Shown: positions 17,547 to 25,758 of the stretch, in pieces | How the letters are laid out: each line of letters begins with the position of its first letter | Position numbering within the stretch: position 1 is the stretch's first letter | NCBI RefSeq assembly: GCF_011947365.2 | Contig: NZ_JAAVSH020000001.1 | Location: forward strand, 1,996,841-2,048,428 | DNA from: an endosymbiont of Lamellibrachia barhami | GTDB lineage: Bacteria > Pseudomonadota > Gammaproteobacteria > Chromatiales > Chromatiaceae | Direction of reading: 5' to 3' | Length of the DNA: 51,588 nt | The notes under the pieces: generated by a model | Database searches by the model: none | The model's input: only the letters and a program-made list of their open reading frames with translations | What the model was told of the DNA's origin: nothing | Translations under genes and position numbers: made by a program

Positions 17547-17570
17547 CCTGATCAAGCGTAGCGGATCAGG
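17547..17570. repeat. REP-like palindromic word
   Basis: CCTGATCAAGCGTAGCGGATCAGG is nearly self-complementary (CCTGATC / GATCAGG ends). Related words occur at about 8340-8361, 11400-11425, 31416-31436 and 32766-32791, always between genes or at gene edges. This marks a short dispersed repeat family. Confidence 0.65.
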
Positions 17571-17579
17571 TAACAATTG

Positions 17580-18149
17580 CTAAGTATGATCCTGCCTGCA
17601 CTCCCGCAACATGCGGCGATATCTCTCCCAGTCGAATGCCGGGCCGGGGTCGGTTTTACGCCCAGTCGATATATCGGCATGGCCGGTAATTCTATCCGGC
17701 GTGATCGTTGGATAACGGGCCATGATCTCGCGGGTGACCTCTACCAGGGCGGTGTATTGAGCGTCGGTATAGGGTTGCTCATCCGTGCCTTCGAGTTCGA
17801 TGCCGATGGAGTAGTCGTTGCACCTTTCCCGCCCTGAAAAGCAGGACTCGCCTGCATGCCAGGCGCGATGATGCAGGGGGACATATTGAATCGACTCGCC
17901 ATCCCGCCGGATCAGCAGATGGCTGGAGACGCTAAGTGCGGCAATCTCGGCAAAATAGGGGTGCTGTTCGCGCCTGAGTCGATTGAGAAACAGGTCGTCG
18001 ATCCAGGGGCCGCCAAACTCGCCGGGCGGCAGGCTGATGTTGTGGATCACCAGCAGATCGATCTCACACCCGGGGGGACGTTCGTCCTGATTGGGTGAGG
18101 GTCGCTGCTTCGCGCTGGAGAGCAAGCCGTCCGGCTGCTCCCTTAACAC
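17580..18149 (-). CDS. ampD: 1,6-anhydro-N-acetylmuramyl-L-alanine amidase AmpD
   Basis: The 189-residue cytoplasmic amidase_2 enzyme cleaves the peptide from anhydro-muropeptides during cell-wall recycling. Zn ligands are visible: the His in LLVIHNISLP (about residue 35), the His in ITGHADIS and the Asp in RKTDPGPAFDW. The N-terminal RPSPNQDERPPG is typical of the cytosolic form. Translation appears to begin at a GTG 2 bases beyond the CBS gene stop, so it is tightly coupled to the upstream genes. Confidence 0.95.
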   Translation of the reverse strand: MLREQPDGLLSSAKQRPSPNQDERPPGCEIDLLVIHNISLPPGEFGGPWIDDLFLNRLRREQHPYFAEIAALSVSSHLLIRRDGESIQYVPLHHRAWHAGESCFSGRERCNDYSIGIELEGTDEQPYTDAQYTALVEVTREIMARYPTITPDRITGHADISTGRKTDPGPAFDWERYRRMLRECRQDHT

Positions 18150-18151
18150 GT

Positions 18152-18562
18152 CTATTTCTCCAGTTGCGTATTGACCAGCCCCCTGAGCACCATGTCGGTA
18201 TGGCTGACGATGCCGACGACCTTGCCGTTCGATACCACCGGTGCGCGGGAGAGGTCGAAGCGGGCAAACATGCGGGCACAGTAGCGGATATCCATGTCAG
18301 GAGAGACTGTGAGTACCGGTTTGGTCATGATCTCGTAGATATTGACCCGTTCCGGCGCCCGATCCTTCGCCAGCACCTGGCGGGCGATGTCGGAGAGCAG
18401 CACCATGCCGTACTCGTCATCCTCATTGCGTTTTTTTACGATTAGACACTTGGTCTCTACATGGGACATGGTATCCAGCGCCTTGGCGACGGTATCCATG
18501 CCGTCGACCAGGTCAAAGTTGGTCTTCATTACGTCCATTACACGAGTGATCTGGGTTGTCAT
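18152..18562 (-). CDS. Tandem CBS-domain protein
   Basis: The 136-residue cytoplasmic protein consists of two CBS motifs and nothing else (residues about 8-65, beginning VMKTNFDLVDGMDT, and about 75-130, containing IMTKPVLTVSPDMDIRYCARMF and IVSHTDMVLRG). CBS pairs bind adenosine nucleotides and act as energy sensors. Its start overlaps the PII-like gene stop by 4 bases, and that gene follows two DUF1538 membrane proteins. A regulatory role for the membrane pair is inferred from this order. Confidence 0.9.
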   Translation of the reverse strand: MTTQITRVMDVMKTNFDLVDGMDTVAKALDTMSHVETKCLIVKKRNEDDEYGMVLLSDIARQVLAKDRAPERVNIYEIMTKPVLTVSPDMDIRYCARMFARFDLSRAPVVSNGKVVGIVSHTDMVLRGLVNTQLEK

Positions 18563-18909
18563 AGCTCTTCCTCCACTACATGGCTCAAACTCTGAATCTG
18601 ATGACTGACCCCAACTGCGTCTTCGATGTCAATCTGAAAGGCGATACCGGTGCCGGGACGCTCGTCGAAATCCCCCGCCTTGGCGATGGTTTCTAGAATG
18701 CTGCGGCTTAAATGCTCTTCCACCAACAGCAGCACCACGTCCCGTTGGGTCTCAAGGGTCAACCCGAAGAAGGTCTTTGCCTGCTCCACACCCTCACCCC
18801 GGGCTTGGTTGATGACGGTGGAACCGGTAGCGCCGGCTTTGCGGGCAGCGTCCAGAACCACATTTGTATGGCTGTCCTCCACCAGTGCAATGATGAGTTT
18901 AAAACGCAT
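18559..18909 (-). CDS. PII-like signalling protein
   Basis: The 116-residue protein has the ferredoxin-like fold signs of PII: beta strand FKLIIALVED, a T-loop region (about residues 35-57, ARGEGVEQAKTFFGLTLETQ) without the uridylylated Tyr of GlnB, and a C-terminal GTGIAFQIDIEDAVGVS matching the B-loop/IEDA strand. PII-like proteins of this type bind nucleotides and control a neighbouring transporter. The partner here is presumably the DUF1538 pair just upstream (21-bp gap). The ligand is unknown. Confidence 0.82.
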   Translation of the reverse strand: MRFKLIIALVEDSHTNVVLDAARKAGATGSTVINQARGEGVEQAKTFFGLTLETQRDVVLLLVEEHLSRSILETIAKAGDFDERPGTGIAFQIDIEDAVGVSHQIQSLSHVVEEEL

Positions 18910-18930
18910 GATCTCTGTCTCGGTTGAAAG

Positions 18931-19698
18931 TTATCGTTTATTTCTACTGCGCCATTCGCCCAACTGGGCATACGCCATCACTGCTATGATGGGGAACAGA
19001 CTGGCAAAGGCGATCAGGCCAAAACCGTCCAGCAGCGGGTTGCGCCCAGGTATGTTGTTCGACAGTCCAAGCCCCAGGGCTGCCACCAGCGGCACCGTGA
19101 CTGTGGAAGTGGTGACGCCGCCAGAGTCGTAGGCCAGGGCGATGATGGTTTTCGGGGCGAAAAAGGTCTGTATGATGACCAACAGATAACCTGTGATGAT
19201 ATACCAGTGCAGTGGTGTGCCGCTGACGATCCGGTAGCTGCCCAAGGCGATGCCGAAGGCAACGCCGATGGCGACGGCTATGCGTAAACCCCATTCGCTG
19301 ATGGCGCCGCCTGAAACCTGATTCGCCTTGATGGCGACGGCGATCAGTGAGGGCTCCGCAATGGTGGTGGAGAAGCCGATGGCGGCGGCAAACAGATAGA
19401 CCCAGTAATAGTGGTGCCATTGTACAAAATCGTGTTCCCCTGTAATGCCGAGAAAAGCGGGATCGGTCAGCTGGCTGGCCATCAGTTCCCCGAGGGGGAA
19501 TAGCGCCAGATCAAGGCCTTCCAGGAAAAATGCCAGTCCGACCAGCACGAAGATGAAGCCCGTGATGACCTGTCGAGGATTATGCAGCGGCCGGCGCAGC
19601 ACCAGAAACTGAAACCCGAACAGGATGCAGGCGATGGGCAGAACATCCAAAACAGTTTGGGCGAGCACCCCCAGCAGATTGCTCAGAATCGTTATCAC
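18931..19698 (-). CDS. DUF1538 membrane protein, second of pair
   Basis: The 255-residue protein has six or seven hydrophobic segments. It repeats the landmarks of its upstream neighbour: [14 protein letters not shown] in the middle and [21 protein letters not shown] in the second half. Polar serine/threonine/glycine motifs inside membrane helices like these suggest an ion or small-solute pathway. Its ATG overlaps the first DUF1538 stop (4 bases). The two proteins are diverged paralogues that probably form a heteromer. The substrate is unknown. Confidence 0.85.
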   Translation of the reverse strand: MITILSNLLGVLAQTVLDVLPIACILFGFQFLVLRRPLHNPRQVITGFIFVLVGLAFFLEGLDLALFPLGELMASQLTDPAFLGITGEHDFVQWHHYYWVYLFAAAIGFSTTIAEPSLIAVAIKANQVSGGAISEWGLRIAVAIGVAFGIALGSYRIVSGTPLHWYIITGYLLVIIQTFFAPKTIIALAYDSGGVTTSTVTVPLVAALGLGLSNNIPGRNPLLDGFGLIAFASLFPIIAVMAYAQLGEWRSRNKR

Positions 19699-20456
19699 AA
19701 TAGTATTCCGTAACCCATCACGAAGATCATCGGAGTGAGAGAGGCAAATGCGATCAGGCCAAAACCGTCCGTCATCGGATTGCGCCCCTTGATACTGGAT
19801 GCGAGACCAATGCCAAGCGCGGTCACCAGAGGGACAGTGATGGTGGAGGTGGTGACGCCCCCGGAGTCATAGGCGATGCCGATGATCTCCCGGGGTGCGA
19901 AGGCGGTCATAATCACCACGCCGAGATAGCCGCCAATGATCAGATACTGCACCGGCCAGCCCTTGATGATGCGCAGGACGCCGATGACGATTGCGAGACC
20001 GACAGCGAAGGCCACAGTAAGCCGCAAGCCGCTGGCGTAATCCTCCATGGATTCGACGTTATTCGCTATCATGCCGCCAACTGCTGCGACTTCTGATGCT
20101 TCCTCAGCGATCTTGATTAAAGCAGGTTCGGCAATCGTGGTGCCAAAGCCGAGGGAGAAAGCGAAAGCCAGAAGCCAGGTGACACTGCCTTTTTTGGCGA
20201 AATCCCAAGCCATCGCCTCTCCCAGAGGGAACAGGCCGATTTTCAGTCCGTGGATGAACATGCTCAGGCCGACAACCACCAGCAGGGTGCCGAAGAGCAG
20301 ACTGCCCAGATTGGGGATGGGCTGTTGCAGTACCAGTGTCTGAAAAAAAGCGATGACTGCGATAATGGGGAGCAGATCACGGAAGCTGTCCAGCAGAGAG
20401 GTGGCGAGATGCCGGATCAATCGCATAAATCGGGAACCCAGAAATGAATTAGCCAA
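19695..20456 (-). CDS. DUF1538 membrane protein, first of pair
   Basis: The 253-residue multi-helix membrane protein shares [15 protein letters not shown] and [21 protein letters not shown] with the following gene. It heads a tight leftward run: DUF1538, DUF1538, PII-like, CBS, AmpD, AmpE, phosphatase. The twin membrane subunits with a PII-like and a CBS protein look like a regulated transporter. That function is inferred from context, since DUF1538 itself has no assigned role that I know of. Confidence 0.85.
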   Translation of the reverse strand: MANSFLGSRFMRLIRHLATSLLDSFRDLLPIIAVIAFFQTLVLQQPIPNLGSLLFGTLLVVVGLSMFIHGLKIGLFPLGEAMAWDFAKKGSVTWLLAFAFSLGFGTTIAEPALIKIAEEASEVAAVGGMIANNVESMEDYASGLRLTVAFAVGLAIVIGVLRIIKGWPVQYLIIGGYLGVVIMTAFAPREIIGIAYDSGGVTTSTITVPLVTALGIGLASSIKGRNPMTDGFGLIAFASLTPMIFVMGYGILL

Positions 20457-20813
20457 ACCATAACCCAGGAAGAGTGCTTTGTTAAGAAATTACCGCGCTT
20501 CAAACCAGATTCCCCAGCCGAATCGGGATTTTTGATCATGAGATGAGCGCGGCTCGTTAAGCTATCGGCAGGAATGCCGCTATAATTACTGAACCAAATT
20601 GAATGCTAAGGGATAAAGTGCTAATTTCCCAGCATCTTGACGGTGGAGCGGAGACACTTAATTCCCAGGATGACCGAAATTGGTGGTTTTGTGAAGACAT
20701 TCGCAGTCATAACAAGGTTGTTGACATAGTCTCCAAATTGACATGAAAGTAAATGGAATCGGCGGATTGAGATAATCCGCCAAACGGCTGAGGCCATTAT
20801 CACAGTTATCAAA
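20457..20813. other. Divergent intergenic region (DUF1538 / DUF1631)
   Basis: This gap of 357 bases has no gene. TATAAT occurs at 20581-20586 without a good -35 box. A hairpin or operator-like repeat, GGCGGATT-N5-AATCCGCC, lies at 20761-20781, 32 bases before the DUF1631 start. Two TTGACA words (20721-20726 and 20738-20743) have no well-spaced -10 partner. Confidence 0.5.
20761..20781. promoter_or_regulatory. 8-bp inverted repeat upstream of DUF1631
   Basis: GGCGGATT (20761-20768) and AATCCGCC (20774-20781) pair perfectly around GAGAT. The position 32 bases ahead of the start codon fits an operator or a leader hairpin. Function is not shown. Confidence 0.4.
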
Positions 20814-23105
20814 ATGCAGCGGCAAGACAACATTATCTCTTTCAGTGATTCTGCAACGCGCAAGCGGCAGATCTCTCTCGATGCGAAAGGTCGCAAGATC
20901 GTCGACGCCTGTCGCAAACACGTCGTCAGAACACTTCCCCAATTGATGAACGGATTGTTCGAAAAGCTCGATGACGCAATGTACGAGCTGGCGGACAAAT
21001 CCGGCAATGATTCCGTGCAGACAGCCTATTTCGACGCGATGCGTGAGTTGCGTAAGGAGCGGGCTCGGATCGATCGGGTGTTCAGCCGGGAAGTGTTGCA
21101 GAAGTTCGACCGTTTCTGGGAGACGGGTGAGGCGCCAGTCAATCAACGGACCTTTGCCGAATTGAGTCGCGACTCCGAGATGTCCCTGCTGGGCGAGGAT
21201 GAGTTGGAAGACTCTCTGGCCATCACCAACATGATCTCCAAAAGCGAGAACCGCTACTCCCGTGAGCTGTATGCCCTGGGACAGCGTTTTGTTCAGCTGA
21301 CCGGTGATACGGGTGAGGTGAGCGAGCAGCACAACCCGCTTGCGCCCGGCGTGATCTGTAATGCCTTCCAGGAGGCGATGCGGAGTGTCGAAGTTGATCT
21401 GCCGGTCAAGCTGGTTATCTACAAGCTGTTTGACAAGCAGGTCATGCACTACATCGGCGGACTCTACGACGAGCTTAATCTGGTGCTGGGCAAGGCCGGC
21501 ATTATACCCAAACTGACCCCGCAGGTACGGCGCAACCCGGTATCTCCGGCTGTCAGCCGCGCCCGTCGTGAAGCGCAGACCGACGGAAGGGGCGGCGAGG
21601 TTGCCGATGAACGGAGTGACCTGCAAACCGAGGTTTTCGAGACCTTGCAGCAGCTTTTGAACCTGCGACGGGGTGTAGCGCCTGCCGGAGGGTCTGCAGT
21701 ACCGGGACGGATGCCGATAGGCACCGGTGGGGCGCCGATCTCGGTGCCTCTGGTGGAGACGGTCGAGCTGCTCAGTGCGCTCTCTTCTCTGCAGCAATCC
21801 AATACAGTGATGGTATCCCTCAATAACGGGGAAGAAAGCAACCTGCGTACGCGTCTGGCCAGCGATCTGCGCATGTTGGAAGAGGGTAGAACCCATCGGG
21901 CGCTGGGAGAGGTAGACAACGATACGATCGACGTCATCTCCATGCTCTTTGAGTTCATTCTGGACGACCACAGTCTGCCGGATGCCATGAAGGCCCTGCT
22001 GAGCCGCCTGCAGATTCCCATGCTAAAGGTCGCCATCATCGACAAGACCTTCTTCAGCAAAAAGTTGCACCCTGCCAGACGGCTGCTGAACAATCTGGCA
22101 CAGGCGGCGATTGGCTGGAATGATGACGGTGACCGCTCGCCCGGTGGCCTGTTTGGCACGATCGAAAGCATGGTAAAGCGTGTATTGACGGATTTCGACG
22201 ACGATCCCTCAATCTTCACGGTATTGAATGACGAGTTCAATGAATGGTGGGAACGGGAGCAGCGTGGCGCGGATGTGGCAGAGCAGCGCACCAATCAGGT
22301 AACCCGTGGCAAGGAGCAGTTGCGTGCAGCCAAGGCCGCTGTTACCGATGAATTGAACAAGCGGCTGCAGTTTCAGAAACAGTTGCCCGAAGCGGTAATA
22401 ACACTATTGCGCGACGGTTGGAAAGACGTACTGCTACTCAACTATCTGCGGCAGGGGCCAGAGAGTGAAGAGTGGAAGGAGTCCCTGGAGATAGTCGATA
22501 AGCTGCTTTGGAGTGTCGCGCCGAAAAAAGAGTATGCGGAGCGGCAGGAGTTGCTGCGCAATATTCCGGAGCTCCTGCGGAACCTGCGGGAGAGACTGAA
22601 CGCGATCTCTTTTGATCAGCACAAAATGGCGCGGCTTTTTAAAGAGCTGCAGAATTGCCATATTGCCTGTTTGCGGGGAAAAAGCCTCTCTGCCGGAGTC
22701 GATACGGTTACGGATCTGCATATCAGTTTCCCCGACAGTCAGTTGATCAACCAATCTTCCTTTTTGGTGGATGATCTCGAATCTGAGACTGTTATTGTGG
22801 CGATCCACGATAAGTTCACCGAACAGGCTGAGTCGTTGGGGATTGGAACCTGGCTCGCACTGTTTGACGGTGAAGAGAAGAAGCGGGTCAAGTTGTCCTG
22901 GAAGAGCGATGTCACCGATGTCTTTGTCTTCGTCAACCGCAAAGGGGTCAAGGCCCTTGAGCTGACAGTGGATGGCCTTGCCATGCACCTGCGTGACGGC
23001 AGCGCCGAGGTGCTGGAGGTTACGAATGCCCCGATTATGGATCGGGCGCTCGGCGCCATGTTGGATGCACTGAAACATACCGGGACGACTGCCGGGTCGA
23101 CCTGA
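20814..23105 (+). CDS. DUF1631 family protein
   Basis: The 763-residue cytoplasmic protein is mostly helical and spans the full DUF1631 family length. It opens with ATRKRQISLDAKGRKIVDAC and contains LPVKLVIYKLFDKQVMHYIG and IPMLKVAIIDKTFFSKKLHPARRLLN, conserved landmarks of the family. The last 100 residues (EEKKRVKLSWKSDVTDVFVFVNRKG) resemble a PilZ-like beta barrel, which would allow cyclic di-GMP binding; that is an inference. No ribosome site is obvious at the ATG. A rho-independent terminator follows at 23123. Confidence 0.87.
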   Translation: MQRQDNIISFSDSATRKRQISLDAKGRKIVDACRKHVVRTLPQLMNGLFEKLDDAMYELADKSGNDSVQTAYFDAMRELRKERARIDRVFSREVLQKFDRFWETGEAPVNQRTFAELSRDSEMSLLGEDELEDSLAITNMISKSENRYSRELYALGQRFVQLTGDTGEVSEQHNPLAPGVICNAFQEAMRSVEVDLPVKLVIYKLFDKQVMHYIGGLYDELNLVLGKAGIIPKLTPQVRRNPVSPAVSRARREAQTDGRGGEVADERSDLQTEVFETLQQLLNLRRGVAPAGGSAVPGRMPIGTGGAPISVPLVETVELLSALSSLQQSNTVMVSLNNGEESNLRTRLASDLRMLEEGRTHRALGEVDNDTIDVISMLFEFILDDHSLPDAMKALLSRLQIPMLKVAIIDKTFFSKKLHPARRLLNNLAQAAIGWNDDGDRSPGGLFGTIESMVKRVLTDFDDDPSIFTVLNDEFNEWWEREQRGADVAEQRTNQVTRGKEQLRAAKAAVTDELNKRLQFQKQLPEAVITLLRDGWKDVLLLNYLRQGPESEEWKESLEIVDKLLWSVAPKKEYAERQELLRNIPELLRNLRERLNAISFDQHKMARLFKELQNCHIACLRGKSLSAGVDTVTDLHISFPDSQLINQSSFLVDDLESETVIVAIHDKFTEQAESLGIGTWLALFDGEEKKRVKLSWKSDVTDVFVFVNRKGVKALELTVDGLAMHLRDGSAEVLEVTNAPIMDRALGAMLDALKHTGTTAGST

Positions 23106-23122
23106 CGAAACCTGGAACAACT

Positions 23123-23145
23123 CCCCGATTGATCGTCGGGGTTTT
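23123..23145 (+). terminator. Rho-independent terminator after DUF1631
   Basis: CCCCGA (23123-23128) pairs with TCGGGG (23136-23141) and is followed by TTTT. It lies 18 bases beyond the DUF1631 stop codon. Confidence 0.75.
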
Positions 23146-23262
23146 CAAATCAAGTGCATTTAGCCGACAGCTCGACTTCTGTTGACACTTTCCCTCGCTG
23201 CAATTAAGTTCGTTCACTGCACGACTATTTCCCCAACACACACACTCTGAGAGATTCAATTC

Positions 23263-23607
23263 ATGAGCGAAAAAATTACCGATTCCGGCTTGAAATATGA
23301 CGATCTGGTCGAAGGCGACGGAGATGTAGCTGCCGCGGGCCAGACTGTCTCTGTGCACTACACCGGCTGGCTTACCGATGGCAGCAAATTTGATTCCTCA
23401 GTGGATCGCAATGAACCCTTCAGCTTTTCTCTCGGCAGAGGGATGGTCATCCGGGGTTGGGATGAGGGTGTCGCCGGGATGAAGGTGGGCGGTAAGCGCA
23501 AACTGACCATTCCGTCGCAGCTTGGCTACGGCGCTGCCGGTGCGGGAGGTGTTATTCCGCCGAATGCCACCCTGGTCTTCGATGTGGAACTGCTCTCAGT
23601 GAGCTAA
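23263..23607 (+). CDS. FKBP-type peptidyl-prolyl cis-trans isomerase
   Basis: The 114-residue cytoplasmic single-domain FKBP has the canonical motifs: [51 protein letters not shown] and [13 protein letters not shown]. The aromatic and acidic residues of the prolyl-binding pocket are present. It assists folding by isomerising prolyl peptide bonds. There is no signal peptide and no inserted chaperone (IF) domain, so it is the small FKBP12-like form. Confidence 0.95.
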   Translation: MSEKITDSGLKYDDLVEGDGDVAAAGQTVSVHYTGWLTDGSKFDSSVDRNEPFSFSLGRGMVIRGWDEGVAGMKVGGKRKLTIPSQLGYGAAGAGGVIPPNATLVFDVELLSVS

Positions 23608-23774
23608 GGAGCCTCTGAGCAAGTCATGAACTCGTATCTTGCGTCCAGAATGCCCGGCTTTTTCGTTGCAAACCTTCGCAATAGCCAGCTATTACGTACG
23701 ATTTGCGCCTCAAATCTGAACATTCTGAATCGCAATCTACTTCGTCCAGACTTATTCAAAGGCTCCATAAAGTG

Positions 23775-24608
23775 ATGCTGCCCGCACCGAAGTTGATAAC
23801 CCGCCAGGTGCGGGATGCCCTCGACGAAGATATCGGTTCAGGAGACCTTACCGCCGGTCTGCTCGATGAGAATGCTGTCAGCCGGGTCGAGGTGGTCTGC
23901 CGGCAGTCCGCTGTAATCTGTGGAACAGCCTGGTTCGATGAGGTTTTCCGCCAACTCGATCCGGAGATTGTCATCCAATGGCGCGTTGCAGACGGTGATC
24001 GAGTGGCGCTGGATCAGCAGCTCTGTACCCTGACGGGGAACAGTCGTGCCCTACTCAGTGGGGAGCGCACCGCGCTGAACTATCTGCAAACCCTTTCCGG
24101 AACAGCGACTCGGGCACGTTTCTATGCTGATCGGGTGGCGGGAACCGGAGTGCGTATTCTTGATACCCGCAAGACCCTGCCTGGTCTGCGGCAGCAGCAG
24201 AAGTATGCGGTAACCTGCGGTGGATGTGACAATCACCGCATCGGCCTCTACGACGCGATACTGATCAAGGAGAATCATATTCACGCTGCCGGTTCCATCG
24301 CTGCGGCGTTAGACTCGGCTCAGGATTTGGCCCCTGGCGGCGTGGGCATTGAGATTGAAGTGGAGTCGCTGGATGAACTGCGCGAGGCGCTGGAGGGCGG
24401 TGCGGAGCGGGTGCTGCTGGATAATTTTTCCCTGGATGGGCTGCGCGCAGCAGTCATCCTTGCATCAGGTAAAGTACGGCTGGAGGCCTCGGGCGGCGTC
24501 AATCTGGAGACGATCAGGGGGATTGCCGAGACCGGGGTGGATGAAATCTCCGTGGGTGATCTGACCAAGGATGTTACGGCAGTGGATCTGTCGATGCTTT
24601 TTTTCTGA
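23775..24608 (+). CDS. nadC: Nicotinate-nucleotide pyrophosphorylase (carboxylating)
   Basis: The 277-residue enzyme converts quinolinate and PRPP to nicotinate mononucleotide, the entry step to NAD. Landmarks: [14 protein letters not shown] near the N terminus, [27 protein letters not shown] (substrate-binding Arg/Lys), [17 protein letters not shown] and [22 protein letters not shown]. The start at 23775 fits family length; the longer frame from 23703 adds an unrelated tail. One oddity is CGGCDNHR, where most enzymes have CGGGxNHR. Confidence 0.95.
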   Translation: MLPAPKLITRQVRDALDEDIGSGDLTAGLLDENAVSRVEVVCRQSAVICGTAWFDEVFRQLDPEIVIQWRVADGDRVALDQQLCTLTGNSRALLSGERTALNYLQTLSGTATRARFYADRVAGTGVRILDTRKTLPGLRQQQKYAVTCGGCDNHRIGLYDAILIKENHIHAAGSIAAALDSAQDLAPGGVGIEIEVESLDELREALEGGAERVLLDNFSLDGLRAAVILASGKVRLEASGGVNLETIRGIAETGVDEISVGDLTKDVTAVDLSMLFF

Positions 24609-24645
24609 TCTGCAACATTGAGTGGGCCGTTGTTCTTCTGGCCCT

Positions 24646-24673
24646 CTCATCAAACAGGGTGCCGATAGTATCG
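24646..24673 (+). repeat. Left direct repeat bounding accessory segment
   Basis: These 28 bases match 29741-29768 in the same orientation with one mismatch; the inner 24 (24650-24673) are identical. On the minus strand the repeat encodes DTIGTLFDE, the C-terminal motif of the flagellar-rod-like gene at 29732. The left copy is therefore a fragment of that gene type. The layout resembles attL/attR of an element inserted at a gene 3' end, but no integrase is present. Confidence 0.6.
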
Positions 24674-24779
24674 ACGCCAGCATCGCAGGTCGCCCGCCAC
24701 ACCGCCTTCACGAAAACCCGTGAGAACTGGTAATTGTTGATAGCGCGCTAGGTTAATCACGGCTAAAATAGTGCATAGT

Positions 24780-25526
24780 CTAAACATCGATACTCAGTTG
24801 TCTATTGAACTCCGGATTTCTTTCATCAGGATAACCACGCGGGTTGCATATTATCCGGCAGTTGCCTATCGAGTAATCCGAGCTGTTGTGAAGGTGTCCG
24901 TGAATCCAGTAACTTGGTTGACGCTGTTCGATCAGGCCTTCCAGGTTCGAGACATAGGCCGCATTTGAAACATCATTCATGGCTGTTCCAGGCAATGATC
25001 TGGGGCTTGGTCCATGATGCGTCACGACTATGTTCAATTCACCCGTTCTTTTCGCCAACTCGTTATCCAGCCAGCGGAGCGATTGCCGGTGAATTGAGGC
25101 GACATCAATCGAACGCAGCTTTGAGAATTTGGGAGAGAGGCGAATCTTTTTATAGTCGGTCATAATTTGCTGGCATTCGTATCCGGTCAGGCGCGCATCC
25201 CCAAACAGTTCAAAATCCGTCCAGAGCGTACAGCCGAGAAAGTTCACACCGTTCATCGTGATTACATTGTTTTCCAGAATGTGCATGTTAGTGTCGGCGG
25301 ATCTTTCCTTCATACCGTAAATTAGCCTGGGGTAGGCCTTGCCATAATACTCATGGTTGCCGAGCACATAGATAACCGGTACATCTCTGATGTTCTCCTG
25401 TACCCACGAAAGCCCCTTGTCTTTGACATGAATGTCACCGGCAAGAATTACTGCATCGACATCACACAGGGCGATGTCAAACGCCTCGAATTCAATATGA
25501 AGATCACTCAGTACCAGGATTTTCAT
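24780..25526 (-). CDS. Calcineurin-like metallophosphoesterase
   Basis: The 248-residue enzyme has the full dinuclear-metal motif set: LSDLHIE (Asp, His), LAGDIH (Asp), LGNHEYY (Asn, His), VVTHHGPS (His) and WIHGHLHNS (two His). It is cytoplasmic. NPRGYPDERNPEFN at the end is typical of a widespread family of uncharacterised phosphoesterases. Base composition is visibly more A+T-rich than neighbouring chromosomal genes. Its ATG lies inside the shifted 3' extension of the ATPase gene (23-base overlap), so the two are probably translated together. The substrate is unknown. Confidence 0.9.
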   Translation of the reverse strand: MKILVLSDLHIEFEAFDIALCDVDAVILAGDIHVKDKGLSWVQENIRDVPVIYVLGNHEYYGKAYPRLIYGMKERSADTNMHILENNVITMNGVNFLGCTLWTDFELFGDARLTGYECQQIMTDYKKIRLSPKFSKLRSIDVASIHRQSLRWLDNELAKRTGELNIVVTHHGPSPRSLPGTAMNDVSNAAYVSNLEGLIEQRQPSYWIHGHLHNSSDYSIGNCRIICNPRGYPDERNPEFNRQLSIDV

Positions 25527-25758
25527 CTAGATACTTACCCAATTTGATGCGTTCCGGCAGCTCTCTCGGCAGTTCACTTAATGCAGCCTGTAGTAAACGA
25601 ATCGCTTTCAGTGCAGAGAGGTCATCCATTTTCCCTTTGTTATGCAGGGCCAACATAAGCCGGGCGCAGTGCTGTTCATCAGCGCCGTTTCCGTCTAATT
25701 TTTGTTCTCTAAGCTTTTCGGCAAGCCGATCCAGATAGTGATCGATGTTCTCCTCAAG
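25504..25758 (-). other. Out-of-frame 3' continuation of the ATPase gene
   Basis: Beyond the A5 run (25759-25763, read as TTTTT on the coding strand), the frame next to the ATPase frame is open for about 80 codons. It reads as protein: EENIDHYLDRLAEKLREQ, then HCARLMLALHNKGKMDDLSA, then LQAALSELPRELPERIKLG, ending TGA at 25504. The helical repeat-like content continues the ATPase C-terminal region. One extra base in the run would fuse it to give about 574 residues. The cause may be a real frameshift, programmed slippage or a sequencing error. Confidence 0.7.

Noticed and set aside
20658-21971. 437-codon minus-strand frame opposite DUF1631
   Set aside because: It is antisense to a full-length, recognisable gene and has no domain of its own.
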